Shown: positions 1 to 8,404 of the stretch, piece by piece | Position numbering within the stretch: position 1 is the first letter of the stretch | Layout: every line of letters begins with the position of its first letter | Assembly: GCA_046565505.1 (NCBI GenBank) | Contig: JBKHYJ010000116.1 | Span: 1-23,295, forward strand | DNA from: JBKHYJ01 sp046565505 | Lineage (GTDB): Bacteria; Acidobacteriota; Blastocatellia; UBA7656 | Direction of reading: 5' to 3' | DNA: 23,295 nucleotides | The notes under the pieces: generated by a model | The model's input: only the letters and a program-made list of their open reading frames with translations | What the model was told of the DNA's origin: nothing | Database searches by the model: none | Made by a program: the position numbers and the translations under genes

Positions 1-1
1 T

Positions 2-109
2 GTCAAAGAGCGAAGTGAATTAAAGATCAAGGTCGAGTGGCAGTTCTCTATAACCAAAGCGCGAGAGAAGTTGAGCCGCCACTATGAAGAGGTTAAATCG
101 AAAAACTAA
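2..109 (+). pseudogene. C-terminal fragment of an IS630-type transposase (cut by window edge)
   Basis: An open frame enters from the left edge and ends at TAA 107-109, giving about 35 residues. The segment VEWQFSITKAREKLSRHY resembles, from memory, the extreme C-terminus of IS630/Tc1-like DDE transposases, which often end with a WQF...A+.KL...Y pattern. It is highly charged, as expected of that tail. Whether the rest of the gene outside the window is intact cannot be seen. It is a different IS630 subtype from the broken copy at 17686-18638, whose C-terminus is unlike this one. The assignment rests on a short motif only. Confidence 0.5.
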
Positions 110-725
110 GTTTCCAGAGCACTAGTAATACCAATCTATTCTTTTTCATTTTAAACCTCCATGCGATTGTATCCGGTTGAATTTGTACAACCGCCTGGTA
201 AAGGGGAAACAAGGAGAAACATTTCAGGAGTCGCCTTTAATTGATTATGCTCAAGTCCACACTGGCCCCCATAACGGATGCCTCGATAGATCGTTCGGAT
301 GAAACGTTTTGAACGTTGATCACTTGAGTGTTCAGGAAGTGATTCTAGGCTTTCTGCCATCTCTTCCTACGTCGCCCGATTCCATGCCGAAGAAAGGGTG
401 TAATGCGTCGCCAGGGTTGATAGAAGGCGGAACAGAAGAAGAATTGAGTAACTCATCAACTATTCTGATAGCTAAATCGCGGCCGGTGTGACAGACGCAT
501 ACGCAGTTACCTTTCCGGTTATCAACAACCATTCATTACTGTGAGGGCCGGCGCGCATGATGTCCTCGGTATAACGCCGCTGTCGCTCAACAGATGTCCT
601 CTCTTTCGTATCTTGTTGAAGGCAGCTTGCAAGCCCGGACCGCCCTACATGCACCAAAAACGGGGTGGCCGGGCCGATCGGGCGCGCCGTCGGATCGATC
701 TCAAACTTTTAGAAAGGAACAGCCG
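110..725. other. Gene-free stretch between transposase tail and phospholipase-like gene
   Basis: About 600 bases without a convincing gene. It is more AT-rich than the flanking coding DNA, and short open frames on both strands have no recognisable composition or Shine-Dalgarno site. It probably contains the end of the left IS element and the promoter of the 726-3436 pair. A purine-rich AGAAAGGAA stretch lies just before the ATG at 726 and can serve as ribosome binding site. No clear terminal inverted repeat was found. Confidence 0.4.
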
Positions 726-2396
726 ATGAGGAATTCAATAAGACGTGGCATAAGCTTGTGCGCCGCCGCCGCGGTGCTCGCGTATGGGCTTCACGGCTCG
801 GCATACGCCCACAACAGTCATGTACATATGGACATGACCGAGACCGCCTATGAGGTAATGAAGATAGTCGAAAGCCCAGGGTCGCCACCGCCCGGTTTGA
901 CGCAGCAAGAATGGAAATCGGTTCTGGCTCCCCCGGACGGCGTCCCGGCTAGCGAATGGCAAAAATTCCTGAACGAGATCAAGGCCGCCGCGCCGAAGCT
1001 CAGAGGGCTTCCTTCCAACCTGCCCGAGCCGGTCATGTCCACCTGCGCGCAGGATGTAAACGGATCCAAAATCCCCGCGGCCATGTGGTGGAACCAGAAC
1101 ATGGGCGAGGTCGCGAATCCCGTCTCGGCGGCCTACATCACGGGCGATGATTGCGGCATTCGGTACGGGTGGTCACCCGGAGGCATATTTGATACGACCA
1201 ACTCGAACAAGTTCGGCCACAGAGACCACACGGGCACCGTTCTGGGGTTCTGGGCGCAAAACGTCGATGATGAGATGAATGACACACACCTCTGGGTGCG
1301 GCCGCAGAATGCCCTGGGTTTCAGCGCGGTGAAAAAGGAGATCGAGGAAGCGGGCGCGGAAGGGCTCGGCATTCTTCTCATACCCGTCGTCTGCCTGGGG
1401 AGTTGCCTGTTCGGCCTGTTCGGCACGTGCAAGAAGTGCGTGAGCGAAGCCAAGAAGATCGGCAAGGAGGGCGCGGAGGACCTGGACCCAATAGGGCACT
1501 GGCTGAACTCCGTGCCGGGCATCGGCGACGAGACGGGCGGGGATTACGTCACCATGTGGCACTTCATCAATATGCAATCGGGGTTGAGCAACGAATTCGA
1601 CGACCGCCAGGGTTTGTTTTACGAGGAGGCCGGGTTGAACAAGTTCCCTGACGCCGTGGACGTGGCAATCATGGCATTCTTCGATCTTACGGGCTTGTCG
1701 ATCAATGCGGCGGAGAGCAAGGGCGTAACCAACTACCAGATTACAACATCGAAGAATCCCAACGACGCGCACCAGTTGACGGTCTCGCGAGACGAGGCCG
1801 ACTGGCAGAAGTACTCCGCGGCGCATGTGCCTTTCGAGCCGATTGACAACCTGGGCTTTTTCGGCTGGCAGACGTTCCGCGACTCGCCCGACCACCCGTC
1901 GAAATTTCTGGGCTGGCCCTTGCACGCGATCGGCGACGCCACGTCGCCCATGCATGTCATAGGCAGCAGCGGTTGGGGCCATCGCCCGTTCGAGGACGCG
2001 GTGGACCATCTGTTCCCTAAGATTACAGAGATCACCGGGACTCTACCGACGCATGCCGATGAAATTAAGACTTATCTTGAGAGGGCTTTCGCGTGGAGGA
2101 ATTTCATCCTTCAATGGCGCAAAGAGAATCCGGGCCATGATAAAGACATCCCTGTCAGGAATCTTGTGACCGCCCTCGCCCAGAATACGCTCGACTACAG
2201 CAAAGATATAAGCTCAACCTCACGAACGAACTGGCCATTCATCCCGGGGACATCGCTCGCCTATCTGACGAGCAAAGACATTGCGACATCCGTTTACGAA
2301 AATCCTGAGATGATCAGGAGAGTAAAGCCTCTCATCAGGAACGGCATCGGGGCCAAGATAGCTTTCCTGACATTCGCGACGGAGGTGATCAAATGA
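726..2396 (+). CDS. Exported zinc-dependent phospholipase C / S1-P1 nuclease-like protein
   Basis: About 556 residues. The ATG at 726 is preferred over the longer frame from 594 because AGAAAGGAA precedes it and a Sec signal follows directly (basic MRNSIRR, an Ala/Leu core, AYA before His29). The mature chain would begin HNSHVH. Histidine/aspartate motifs suggest the zinc phospholipase C / S1-P1 nuclease fold: MWHFIN near residue 279 and HAIGDATSPMHVIG near 400-412, matching the H-x3-D-x5-H zinc pattern of that superfamily. A Cys-rich hydrophobic insert near 220-240 (CLGSC, CKKC) is unusual. The protein probably hydrolyses a phosphodiester outside the cytoplasm; lipid or nucleic-acid substrate cannot be decided. 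Its stop overlaps the next start (ATGA), so the two genes are translationally coupled. Confidence 0.6.
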   Translation: MRNSIRRGISLCAAAAVLAYGLHGSAYAHNSHVHMDMTETAYEVMKIVESPGSPPPGLTQQEWKSVLAPPDGVPASEWQKFLNEIKAAAPKLRGLPSNLPEPVMSTCAQDVNGSKIPAAMWWNQNMGEVANPVSAAYITGDDCGIRYGWSPGGIFDTTNSNKFGHRDHTGTVLGFWAQNVDDEMNDTHLWVRPQNALGFSAVKKEIEEAGAEGLGILLIPVVCLGSCLFGLFGTCKKCVSEAKKIGKEGAEDLDPIGHWLNSVPGIGDETGGDYVTMWHFINMQSGLSNEFDDRQGLFYEEAGLNKFPDAVDVAIMAFFDLTGLSINAAESKGVTNYQITTSKNPNDAHQLTVSRDEADWQKYSAAHVPFEPIDNLGFFGWQTFRDSPDHPSKFLGWPLHAIGDATSPMHVIGSSGWGHRPFEDAVDHLFPKITEITGTLPTHADEIKTYLERAFAWRNFILQWRKENPGHDKDIPVRNLVTALAQNTLDYSKDISSTSRTNWPFIPGTSLAYLTSKDIATSVYENPEMIRRVKPLIRNGIGAKIAFLTFATEVIK

Positions 2397-3436
2397 AAAG
2401 CCGAGTCATGCTCATAGTGATGCTTTTGGCATCGGTCGTGATTGCTCCCCGGCTGAGCAGCACAAGTTATTCAGCCCCGGCCGCCGCCGGGCCTGTTGAT
2501 GGCGCGACCGGGACTCAGGACCCCGGCCGGCAATCTGTTGATAGCCGGCGCGACTGCATTGAGGCAGCGACCGCCAAAGTCAGGCCATTGATGGACGCGG
2601 GTCGAAGTAAGCAAGAGATAGACAGGGCCTTCCAAGTAGCGCTGGCCGCCTGCTCGGGCTCAAAAGTGAGCCCGGCCGAGGCAGCCCTCGCCGGCTCTGC
2701 AAACGTAGAGTACTCGCGGCTGGCCCGCCTATTGGTCTCGCAAGGGATAACGCCCGCGCAGTACCTTCAGCTCGTCCGCGCGCTCACGCGAAAGCTCAGG
2801 GCCGCGCGTCGCGACCCCGGCTTCGCGCAGGCCTATGCCGAGGGCGACGACGACGGTGACTTTGTTCCTAATGATCGTGACCGCTGCCCCAGGTCGCCAG
2901 CCACCGCGCCGACGGACCAGAATGGCTGTCCCACCAAAGAGAGGCTGCCGAGCGCCCCGGCCGCGAGCGATGTGCGCAGGGCTTTGAACGCGATGAAAAT
3001 AGGGGCGAGCCCTGATTGCAAGAATGCCCCCGCCCCCGGCTCGCCCGAGCCTTTGAAGATCGGCTATGACAACGTCAACCGCAGGACGTTCGCGATGGCG
3101 GTCACGAAGGTCAGGAACCAGCCCGCCGATTGCACAGTCTTTTATGAGGTCATCATCAACCTCTCGGGCGGATTCGCAAATTTGCCCGAGAAGGCCAGTG
3201 CCCACCTGATCTTCCGCGACACGGATAATACGGACAAAGCGCCCTCGGGCGAGAGGCGGCAGGTATTCCGCATCCGCCAAACAGACCCGGACACCGGCAA
3301 CCGGCGATTCCTGTTCGAGAATGGCCACAGGTACAATCTAGTAGAGTGGCGAGTTCGCGCCATCAATGGCAATGGTCAAAGCTCTAAGTGGAGCGGCTGG
3401 AAAGCCGGGGACGGCCCCTCGTTCGGCGAGCCGTAA
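2393..3436 (+). CDS. Exported protein with thrombospondin type 3-like calcium loop and FN3-like C-terminus
   Basis: 347 residues, starting in a 4-base ATGA overlap with the upstream phospholipase-like gene. An N-terminal signal (MKSRVMLIVMLLASVVIAP) is followed by an Ala/Pro-rich linker and a helical part with Cys55 and Cys87. Residues 151-180 carry an Asp-rich loop, DDDGDFVPNDRDRCP, then DQNGC, which matches the calcium-binding thrombospondin type 3 repeat pattern. The last 120 residues look beta-rich and end in VEWRVRAINGNGQSSKWSGW, reminiscent of a fibronectin type III strand pattern. No enzyme motif is visible. Coupling to 726-2396 suggests a secreted partner or a surface anchor for that enzyme; this is inference from order alone. 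Confidence 0.6.
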   Translation: MKSRVMLIVMLLASVVIAPRLSSTSYSAPAAAGPVDGATGTQDPGRQSVDSRRDCIEAATAKVRPLMDAGRSKQEIDRAFQVALAACSGSKVSPAEAALAGSANVEYSRLARLLVSQGITPAQYLQLVRALTRKLRAARRDPGFAQAYAEGDDDGDFVPNDRDRCPRSPATAPTDQNGCPTKERLPSAPAASDVRRALNAMKIGASPDCKNAPAPGSPEPLKIGYDNVNRRTFAMAVTKVRNQPADCTVFYEVIINLSGGFANLPEKASAHLIFRDTDNTDKAPSGERRQVFRIRQTDPDTGNRRFLFENGHRYNLVEWRVRAINGNGQSSKWSGWKAGDGPSFGEP

Positions 3437-3497
3437 GCGAGCCGATTTTGAGAAGAGCCATGATCTTTACAGTTAAAACCAGGAGATTATGCCACGG

Positions 3498-3523
3498 GCC
3501 GGGTCAGGTTGTTTTTGCCCGGC
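3498..3523. terminator. Short GC-rich hairpin
   Basis: GCCGGG (3498-3503) pairs with CCCGGC (3518-3523) around a 14-base loop that contains five T. It lies about 60 bases after the stop of the exported calcium-loop protein. With the longer hairpin just downstream it may end the 726-3436 transcript. There is no 3' T-tract, so rho-independent function is uncertain. Confidence 0.35.
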
Positions 3524-3538
3524 TTCTCGCCTGTCATT

Positions 3539-3574
3539 CCTTGCCTTATTGCTGTGACCAGCTATAAGGCAAGG
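3539..3574. terminator. Long near-perfect hairpin downstream of 726-3436 operon
   Basis: CCTTGCCTTAT (3539-3549) is perfectly complementary to ATAAGGCAAGG (3564-3574). Inside, after one T-T mismatch, GCTG pairs with CAGC around a TGAC tetraloop. The total is 15 pairs. No T-tract follows. It is likely a transcript-end or mRNA-stabilising structure, or a dispersed palindromic repeat. Confidence 0.45.
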
Positions 3575-4160
3575 ATACGGTGAGGGGTTTTCATGACGTG
3601 AGGCACATGGGGTATAGATTATGGCGGATTGCCCGCCGCCATCGGTCCGACGTGCGTAGATCCTGGACTCCTTCTCGAACACGGCTGGCACCTGTACTGT
3701 TTTTTTCTGTCTGTCCAATTACAAATCACTCACGCCTACCATGATCGAGGTTGGTATGCCTCGAAGCGGTTCGGGAATTTTAATCTTCTAGCCACTTTAG
3801 ACAAATGCGCCTGCTTGCCCGTCCGCGACCCTATCCGTGGAATGTTGCTTGCCTGACCTAATCGGCTTGGTCGATAAGCGATCCGGCTTTTGAAATTCAG
3901 GGCGGTTCTGGAATAGAAGTCCTCAAAAGAATCTTCGTCACTTTTTCGTTCAAGCAGGTTCGCGTGGGCCTTGAATCATCAAAACATTTCCTCCCCGTTG
4001 AGAAGGAGCCTGACCTTAGTGTCAATGGTTCTTCGTACTGTTTGTGACTGCACAGTGTAATACGATCACTTGAGACGCCTGAGGGCACTCTCTTAACAAG
4101 CCCTTAAACGTAATGCCGGCAAGAGGCAGTCTTGTGCTCTATTCATGGACGGTTTACATA

Positions 4161-4170
4161 GAGGAGGAGG
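4161..4170 (+). promoter_or_regulatory. Strong ribosome binding site of the GH8 gene
   Basis: GAGGAGGAGG lies 6 bases before the ATG at 4177. It fixes the start and suggests efficient translation of the exported glucanase. Confidence 0.75.
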
Positions 4171-4176
4171 TCGATT

Positions 4177-6312
4177 ATGAGAACTAACTGGACGAGCTAT
4201 GCGCCCCGCATCGTTGCAGCGGCAGGCCTGCTAATCGTACTTGTTTTAGTTAACGCTTCAACCACATACGGCTACAGTTGCACGACGAGCATGGCGCCCG
4301 ATCAATCCACAGGCAACACAGAGCTTCAGAACAGTTACGCTTCCTGGAAGAACACATACGTCACGGCCTCGGGCGCGGGCGGATTCTTGAGAGTCGTCGG
4401 CGACAGCGGCAACACGGTTTCCGAAGGCATCGGTTACGGGATGATCCTGGCCGCCTACATGGGCGACAGGACTACGTTCGATGGACTGTGGAACTACGCC
4501 AAGAGTCACTTCGATGCCAACGGCCTGATGCACTGGAAGATTGATCCGAACAATAACGTAGCCGGGCAGAACGCCGCCACCGATGGCGACGAAGATATGG
4601 CCCTGGCCCTCATCGTCGCCGACAAGAAGTGGGGCGGCTACACCACTGATGCGAATAGTCTCATCGGCAAGATCATGGCGCACGAGGTTGAAGCTAACAC
4701 TTTTGTGCTGAAGCCGGGCGATGTGTGGGGAGGGTCTTCCACTACCAACCCCTCTTACTTTGCGCCGGCCTATTACAAGGTCTTTGGCTCCTACACCGGC
4801 AACACGAACTGGAACTCTGTTGCTGACAAGTGCTATCAGATTATCGCCAATGTGAATTCCAAGACGGGCGCCGGCACCACAGGGCTACAGCCTGACTGGA
4901 CTACCGCCGGCGGAGACCCGGTATCAGGCAAGAGCTACGATTATACATACGACGCGTGCAGAGTGCCTTGGCGGCTTGCCGTGGATGCAGCGTGGTACTG
5001 TGATTCGCGGGCGAATTCGCAGTTAAACAAGCTCAACGCTTTCTTCAAAGGAATCGGGGCCTCCAACATAAGGGATGGCTACAGGCTCGACGGGACCTTG
5101 ATAGGGCAATGGCACAATAGCGTCTTCGTTTCGATGGCCGCCTCCGGGGCGATGGCCTCCACTGACGCGGCCTACAAATCGTCCATGTGGAACGAGGCGG
5201 TCAGGCTCACGAATCAAGGTTACTTCCATGATTCTTTGCGAGTCTTGTCGATCTTGTTCATGAGCGGAAATATGGCGAACCCGGTGGATACAATAGCTAA
5301 TACCAACAAGCTATCCTTAGATGATTTTGAATCAGGCAACACCGGCAAGTGGTCAACGTTCAAAGATGCCTCTACGACCATGACCCCGAGCGCAGTTTCT
5401 CCGGGCGCGGTCGGCAGTTATGCGATGAATGTTCAGTACAGCATTGTTTCCTACGGCGGAGTTACGCAAGGCTACACGACCTCTCAAGACTGGAGTGGCT
5501 ATCAGACGTTTGATTTCTGGTTCAAGGGGAATAGCACGGGCAATACAATTCGGCTTGAAATATCGGACAACCGCCCGGCAGGCAGCACGTCGGATACTTC
5601 GGAGCGGTTTGAATACAAGCTCGTAGACGATTGGACTGGCTGGCGCCACTTCTCGCTGGCGTGGGCCGCTTTTCAGCGGCGTGCTGACTGGCAACCGACC
5701 GGCGCGCCAAATGATGGCTTCACACTGACACAGGTATGGGGCTTTAATTTCTCGCCCGTGGGAGGGGCGGGCAGCTTCCAGGTGGATCAGGTGGAACTGG
5801 TCAAGCGGACTTACACTACCCTGGACGACTTCGAGTCGGGGAACACCGGCAAGTGGTCAGCGTTTAAAGATCCCGGCTCGACGATGACTCTAAGCGCAGT
5901 CTCTCCGGGGAAACTGGGGAACTATGCGATGAACGTTCAATACAGCATTCTGTCTTATGGGGGAGTGTCACAAGGCTACTCGGCTCCGCAGGATTGGGGC
6001 GGAAACCAAGCAATCGAGTTCTGGTTCAACGGCAGCAACTCGGGCAATACGGTTCGGCTCGAAGTATCGGATAACCGCCCGGCCGGTAGCACGTCGGATA
6101 CTTCGGAGCGGTTTGAATACAAATTCGTAGACAATTTTACGGGGTGGAAGTTCTTCAGCGTGCCGTGGAGCAGTTTCACACGGCGGAGCGACTGGCAGCC
6201 GGTTGGTGCGCCCAACGACGGATTTACCCTGACGCAGGTATGGGGCTTTAACTTCGCGCCCATTAGTGGCACGGGTAGTTTCCAGTTGGACCAAGTCCGG
6301 CTAATGAAATGA
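4177..6312 (+). CDS. Exported GH8 endoglucanase with two tandem CBM11-like modules
   Basis: 711 residues. A signal peptide (residues 1-32, hydrophobic LLIVLVLVNAS core) is followed by a glycoside hydrolase family 8 catalytic domain, about 35-370. SEGIGYGM at 82-89 carries the family's catalytic acid Glu83, and ATDGDEDMALALIVADKKW at 134-152 fits the GH8 signature pattern exactly. DACRVPWR at 259-266 is also typical. GH8 enzymes are inverting beta-1,4-glucanases, chitosanases or xylanases; the BcsZ-like motif set suggests cellulose or mixed glucan. Two repeats follow (381-545 and 549-711), each beginning LDDFESGNTGKWS and resembling CBM11/CIA30 beta-sandwich modules. The start is fixed by the strong GAGGAGGAGG site. 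No cellulose synthase genes are adjacent, so a role in external polysaccharide degradation is more likely than in cellulose export. Confidence 0.92.
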   Translation: MRTNWTSYAPRIVAAAGLLIVLVLVNASTTYGYSCTTSMAPDQSTGNTELQNSYASWKNTYVTASGAGGFLRVVGDSGNTVSEGIGYGMILAAYMGDRTTFDGLWNYAKSHFDANGLMHWKIDPNNNVAGQNAATDGDEDMALALIVADKKWGGYTTDANSLIGKIMAHEVEANTFVLKPGDVWGGSSTTNPSYFAPAYYKVFGSYTGNTNWNSVADKCYQIIANVNSKTGAGTTGLQPDWTTAGGDPVSGKSYDYTYDACRVPWRLAVDAAWYCDSRANSQLNKLNAFFKGIGASNIRDGYRLDGTLIGQWHNSVFVSMAASGAMASTDAAYKSSMWNEAVRLTNQGYFHDSLRVLSILFMSGNMANPVDTIANTNKLSLDDFESGNTGKWSTFKDASTTMTPSAVSPGAVGSYAMNVQYSIVSYGGVTQGYTTSQDWSGYQTFDFWFKGNSTGNTIRLEISDNRPAGSTSDTSERFEYKLVDDWTGWRHFSLAWAAFQRRADWQPTGAPNDGFTLTQVWGFNFSPVGGAGSFQVDQVELVKRTYTTLDDFESGNTGKWSAFKDPGSTMTLSAVSPGKLGNYAMNVQYSILSYGGVSQGYSAPQDWGGNQAIEFWFNGSNSGNTVRLEVSDNRPAGSTSDTSERFEYKFVDNFTGWKFFSVPWSSFTRRSDWQPVGAPNDGFTLTQVWGFNFAPISGTGSFQLDQVRLMK
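5317..5814 (+). repeat. CBM11-like module, copy 1 of a tandem duplication
   Basis: This encodes residues 381 to about 546 of the GH8 protein, starting LDDFESGNTGKWSTFKD. By eye it is roughly three-quarters identical in protein to the copy at 5821-6309. A 35-base block (5584-5618) is identical to 6088-6122 although flanking codons have diverged. Confidence 0.85.
5821..6309 (+). repeat. CBM11-like module, copy 2 of a tandem duplication
   Basis: This encodes residues 549-711, starting LDDFESGNTGKWSAFKD, and ends the protein. Tandem binding modules usually raise avidity for insoluble glucan. The two copies differ mainly at aromatic and loop positions, so their ligand preference may differ slightly. 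Confidence 0.85.
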
Positions 6313-6346
6313 CCGTTCTTGAAGTGAGCCGTAGCTGGCTGCATTT

Positions 6347-6381
6347 GGCTGATGTCTACTCGGTGAGGGTAGACATCAGCC
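6347..6381. terminator. Perfect 13-bp inverted repeat after the GH8 gene
   Basis: GGCTGATGTCTAC (6347-6359) and GTAGACATCAGCC (6369-6381) are perfect reverse complements around a 9-base loop. It begins 35 bases after the GH8 stop and sits directly before the NRPS relic. No T-tract follows on either strand, so it is a terminator candidate only by position and strength of the stem. Confidence 0.6.
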
Positions 6382-6385
6382 GGGC

Positions 6386-6577
6386 TTGGAGGAAATCGGC
6401 CGGGGCGCCGACGCGCAACTTTGTGCGCCGGCGCTACCCCCAATGCCACTGACAACAAGTGGCAAGATAGACCGCCGCGCGCTTGCCGCGATGCGCATAA
6501 GCAGAGTGGAATTTGAGGAATCTTTCGTAGGCCGTCAAACTCCCCTTAAGCGAGAAATAGAGATGTATTTTGTGTAG
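6386..6577 (+). pseudogene. Relic of an NRPS adenylation domain C-terminus
   Basis: An isolated open frame with no upstream start worth calling. It reads LPPMPLTTSGKIDRRALAAM, the A10 core motif (PLTxxGKxDRRAL) of nonribosomal peptide synthetase adenylation domains with its catalytic lysine. After it come SRVEFEESFVGRQTPLKREIEMYFV and a stop, which matches the linker into a carrier domain (typically ...FVAPRTPLE..IA.IW). The frame ends where the thiolation domain should start, and nothing NRPS-like precedes it. It is therefore a roughly 60-codon leftover of a lost or rearranged megasynthase gene, bounded on the left by the hairpin at 6347-6381. It is not expected to be functional. Confidence 0.75.
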
Positions 6578-6737
6578 CCACTGTAGGTCTTATGTGTGAG
6601 CCGGCGTCTATTGTTCTTTGCAGAAAAGCCATGCCTATTGCTGCGTGATGACACTCCCCATTGATTGAAATACCAGGCTGAATGGCGAATCAAGTGTGGA
6701 CCGCTCGTCGAGTGAACATTGGTTAGGGAGAACCCTT

Positions 6738-8351
6738 ATGCAAAAACTGACGCAACAAACGGGCCGGATTGACCGCAACCTTCTACGAGCAGCCGCAAAG
6801 AAGCAACGGCTCTTCATCATAGCAGGGGCGCTGCTCGCGAGCCTCTCGTTAATCATATTTCCCGGCGCGCGCAACAGTGTAGAAGCGCAGGCAGCCGGCC
6901 CTACCATGCTCGTCCCAAACCTTTCGGTCAGGGCGGTAATTACAGGCCTGGTTACCCCGACCAGCATGGCCTTCCTTGGGGCGAATGAGATGCTTGTATT
7001 GGAAAAGAGCACCGGAAAAGTCCAGCACATCCTGGGCGGCGCGGTCCAAAACACTTCGCTCGACCTGGCGGTCAACAACTCGTCCGAGCGCGGGCTGCTT
7101 GGAATAGCCCTTGACCCGAATTTCTCATCGAATCACTACGCCTATCTGTATTGGACGTGTCGCGCGCCTCACCCGGCGGACCCCTTCTTCCCCGACGTAA
7201 TCGAGTGCCCGGACCAGCCGGAGCTTGGCGCGGACACCAACGACATCCTCGCCGTTCCGCTGCTGGGGAACCGGGTAGACCGCTTCATCTGGGATGGCCT
7301 GAATCTAACTTTTGATCGGAACCTGATCAAGCTGCGCGCCTTCCAAAACGACGGGGCACCGTTTCCTCCCGACCAAGGCGATGAGGCGCAACCCCCCGCG
7401 GGCAATCACAATGGAGGGGTGATAAGGTTCGGCCCAGACGGCAAGCTTTACATAATCTTCGGAGATAATGGCCGTCGCGGCCAACTTCAAAACCTGCCAT
7501 CGGGTCCTACTGAGACAGGGCTCGGGCCTACGGTGCCTGACGATCAGTTCGGCGGCCCGCAACCGGACAATGCCCACTTTACAGGAGTAATCATGCGTTT
7601 GAATCCTGACGGTAGTACCCCGACCGACAACCCATTCTATTCCGCAGGCGCTCAGGTCGGGGGGGAGGCCGGCGCGAATATTCAAAAGATTTTCGCATAT
7701 GGCGTCCGAAACAGCTTTGGGATGGCATTCGACCCGGAGTCGGGCAACCTGTGGGACGAGCAGAATGGCGACGACTCGTTTGATGAGCTTAACCTCGTCG
7801 AGCCGGCCTCTAACCTGGGGTGGGTTCAGATCATGGGGCCGGTGTCTCGCATCACGGAGTTCAAGCAGATCGAAACAACCATTGGCGCCATGAGCCTACA
7901 GCAATTGAGGTGGCCGCCTAGTCGCATAGCAGATACGCCGCAAGAAGCACTGTCACGCCTTTTTATGCTGCCAGGGGCGCGCTACAGTGACCCCGAATTT
8001 AGCTGGAAGTTCGCGGTCGCCCCGGCCGCGCTCGGCTTCTTGAACAGCCGAGCGTTAGGGCCGCAATATGCCGGCGATCTCTTCGTGGGAGCTTCCACCC
8101 CTGTCCTTGAGGGCGGTTACCTCTTCCACTTCAACCTTACGGGCAACCGCAGAAAAATAGGTGTGGATGACCCGCGACTGGACGATAGGGTCGCCGACAA
8201 CAGTAGGAAGTTCGACATAACTGAAAGTGAGAGCTTGCTCATCGGCAGGAATTTCGGGGTCGTAACCGACATTGAGACCGGGCCTAACGGCAACCTGTTT
8301 GTCGTTTCGCTCAACAAAGGAGCGGTATACGAGATTCACCGCAGCCGCTGA
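6738..8351 (+). CDS. Exported PQQ-type glucose/sorbosone dehydrogenase (GSDH family)
   Basis: 537 residues from the ATG at 6738, which follows a TTAGGGAG ribosome binding site; an in-frame GTG at 6696 lacks one. A basic N-terminus and hydrophobic helix (about residues 24-41) followed by AEAQAAG suggest Sec export or a membrane anchor. The body is the six-bladed propeller of soluble quinoprotein glucose dehydrogenase-like proteins: RGLLGIALDPNF (118-129), then GNHNGGVIRFGPDGKLYIIF, MRLNPDGSTPTDNPF, AYGVRNSFGMAFDPESGNLW and a Trp/Asp-rich close. Members oxidise aldose sugars or sorbosone in the periplasm with PQQ, though many are uncharacterised and some act on other substrates. No PQQ synthesis genes are nearby. 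The gene ends just before a long hairpin and appears monocistronic. Confidence 0.85.
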   Translation: MQKLTQQTGRIDRNLLRAAAKKQRLFIIAGALLASLSLIIFPGARNSVEAQAAGPTMLVPNLSVRAVITGLVTPTSMAFLGANEMLVLEKSTGKVQHILGGAVQNTSLDLAVNNSSERGLLGIALDPNFSSNHYAYLYWTCRAPHPADPFFPDVIECPDQPELGADTNDILAVPLLGNRVDRFIWDGLNLTFDRNLIKLRAFQNDGAPFPPDQGDEAQPPAGNHNGGVIRFGPDGKLYIIFGDNGRRGQLQNLPSGPTETGLGPTVPDDQFGGPQPDNAHFTGVIMRLNPDGSTPTDNPFYSAGAQVGGEAGANIQKIFAYGVRNSFGMAFDPESGNLWDEQNGDDSFDELNLVEPASNLGWVQIMGPVSRITEFKQIETTIGAMSLQQLRWPPSRIADTPQEALSRLFMLPGARYSDPEFSWKFAVAPAALGFLNSRALGPQYAGDLFVGASTPVLEGGYLFHFNLTGNRRKIGVDDPRLDDRVADNSRKFDITESESLLIGRNFGVVTDIETGPNGNLFVVSLNKGAVYEIHRSR

Positions 8352-8356
8352 TGTTC

Positions 8357-8404
8357 GCCCCGGCGTGACGGCCGCTGATTTTGTAGCAGCCGTCACGCCG
8401 GGGC
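8357..8404 (+). terminator. Perfect 16-bp hairpin after the PQQ dehydrogenase
   Basis: GCCCCGGCGTGACGGC (8357-8372) pairs perfectly with GCCGTCACGCCGGGGC (8389-8404). After one mismatch, GCT pairs with AGC around a short T-rich loop. It starts 5 bases after the dehydrogenase stop. It is very stable and is probably the end of that transcript, though it lacks a run of T afterwards. Confidence 0.7.

Larger units (their letters stand above)
3437..4176. other. 740-base intergenic region with hairpins and the GH8 gene leader
   Basis: No credible gene. It holds two inverted repeats soon after the stop at 3436 (3498-3523 and 3539-3574), then lower-GC DNA with no long open frame of protein-like composition. 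The 3' end carries a very strong Shine-Dalgarno, GAGGAGGAGG at 4161-4170, for the GH8 gene. I see no riboswitch fold that I recognise. Confidence 0.5.

Noticed and set aside
309..491. Short open frame ending in SNSSTILIAKSRPV
   Set aside because: No ribosome site, no recognisable family and no neighbouring support; treated as noise or unidentifiable decay.
594..725. Longer start for the phospholipase-like gene at ATG 594
   Set aside because: The extra 44 residues would hide the signal peptide, while the ATG at 726 has a ribosome site and begins a typical Sec signal.
318..4074. GATCACTTGAG found at 318-328 and 4064-4074
   Set aside because: An 11-base match across 3.7 kb can occur by chance, and no longer shared flank was found.
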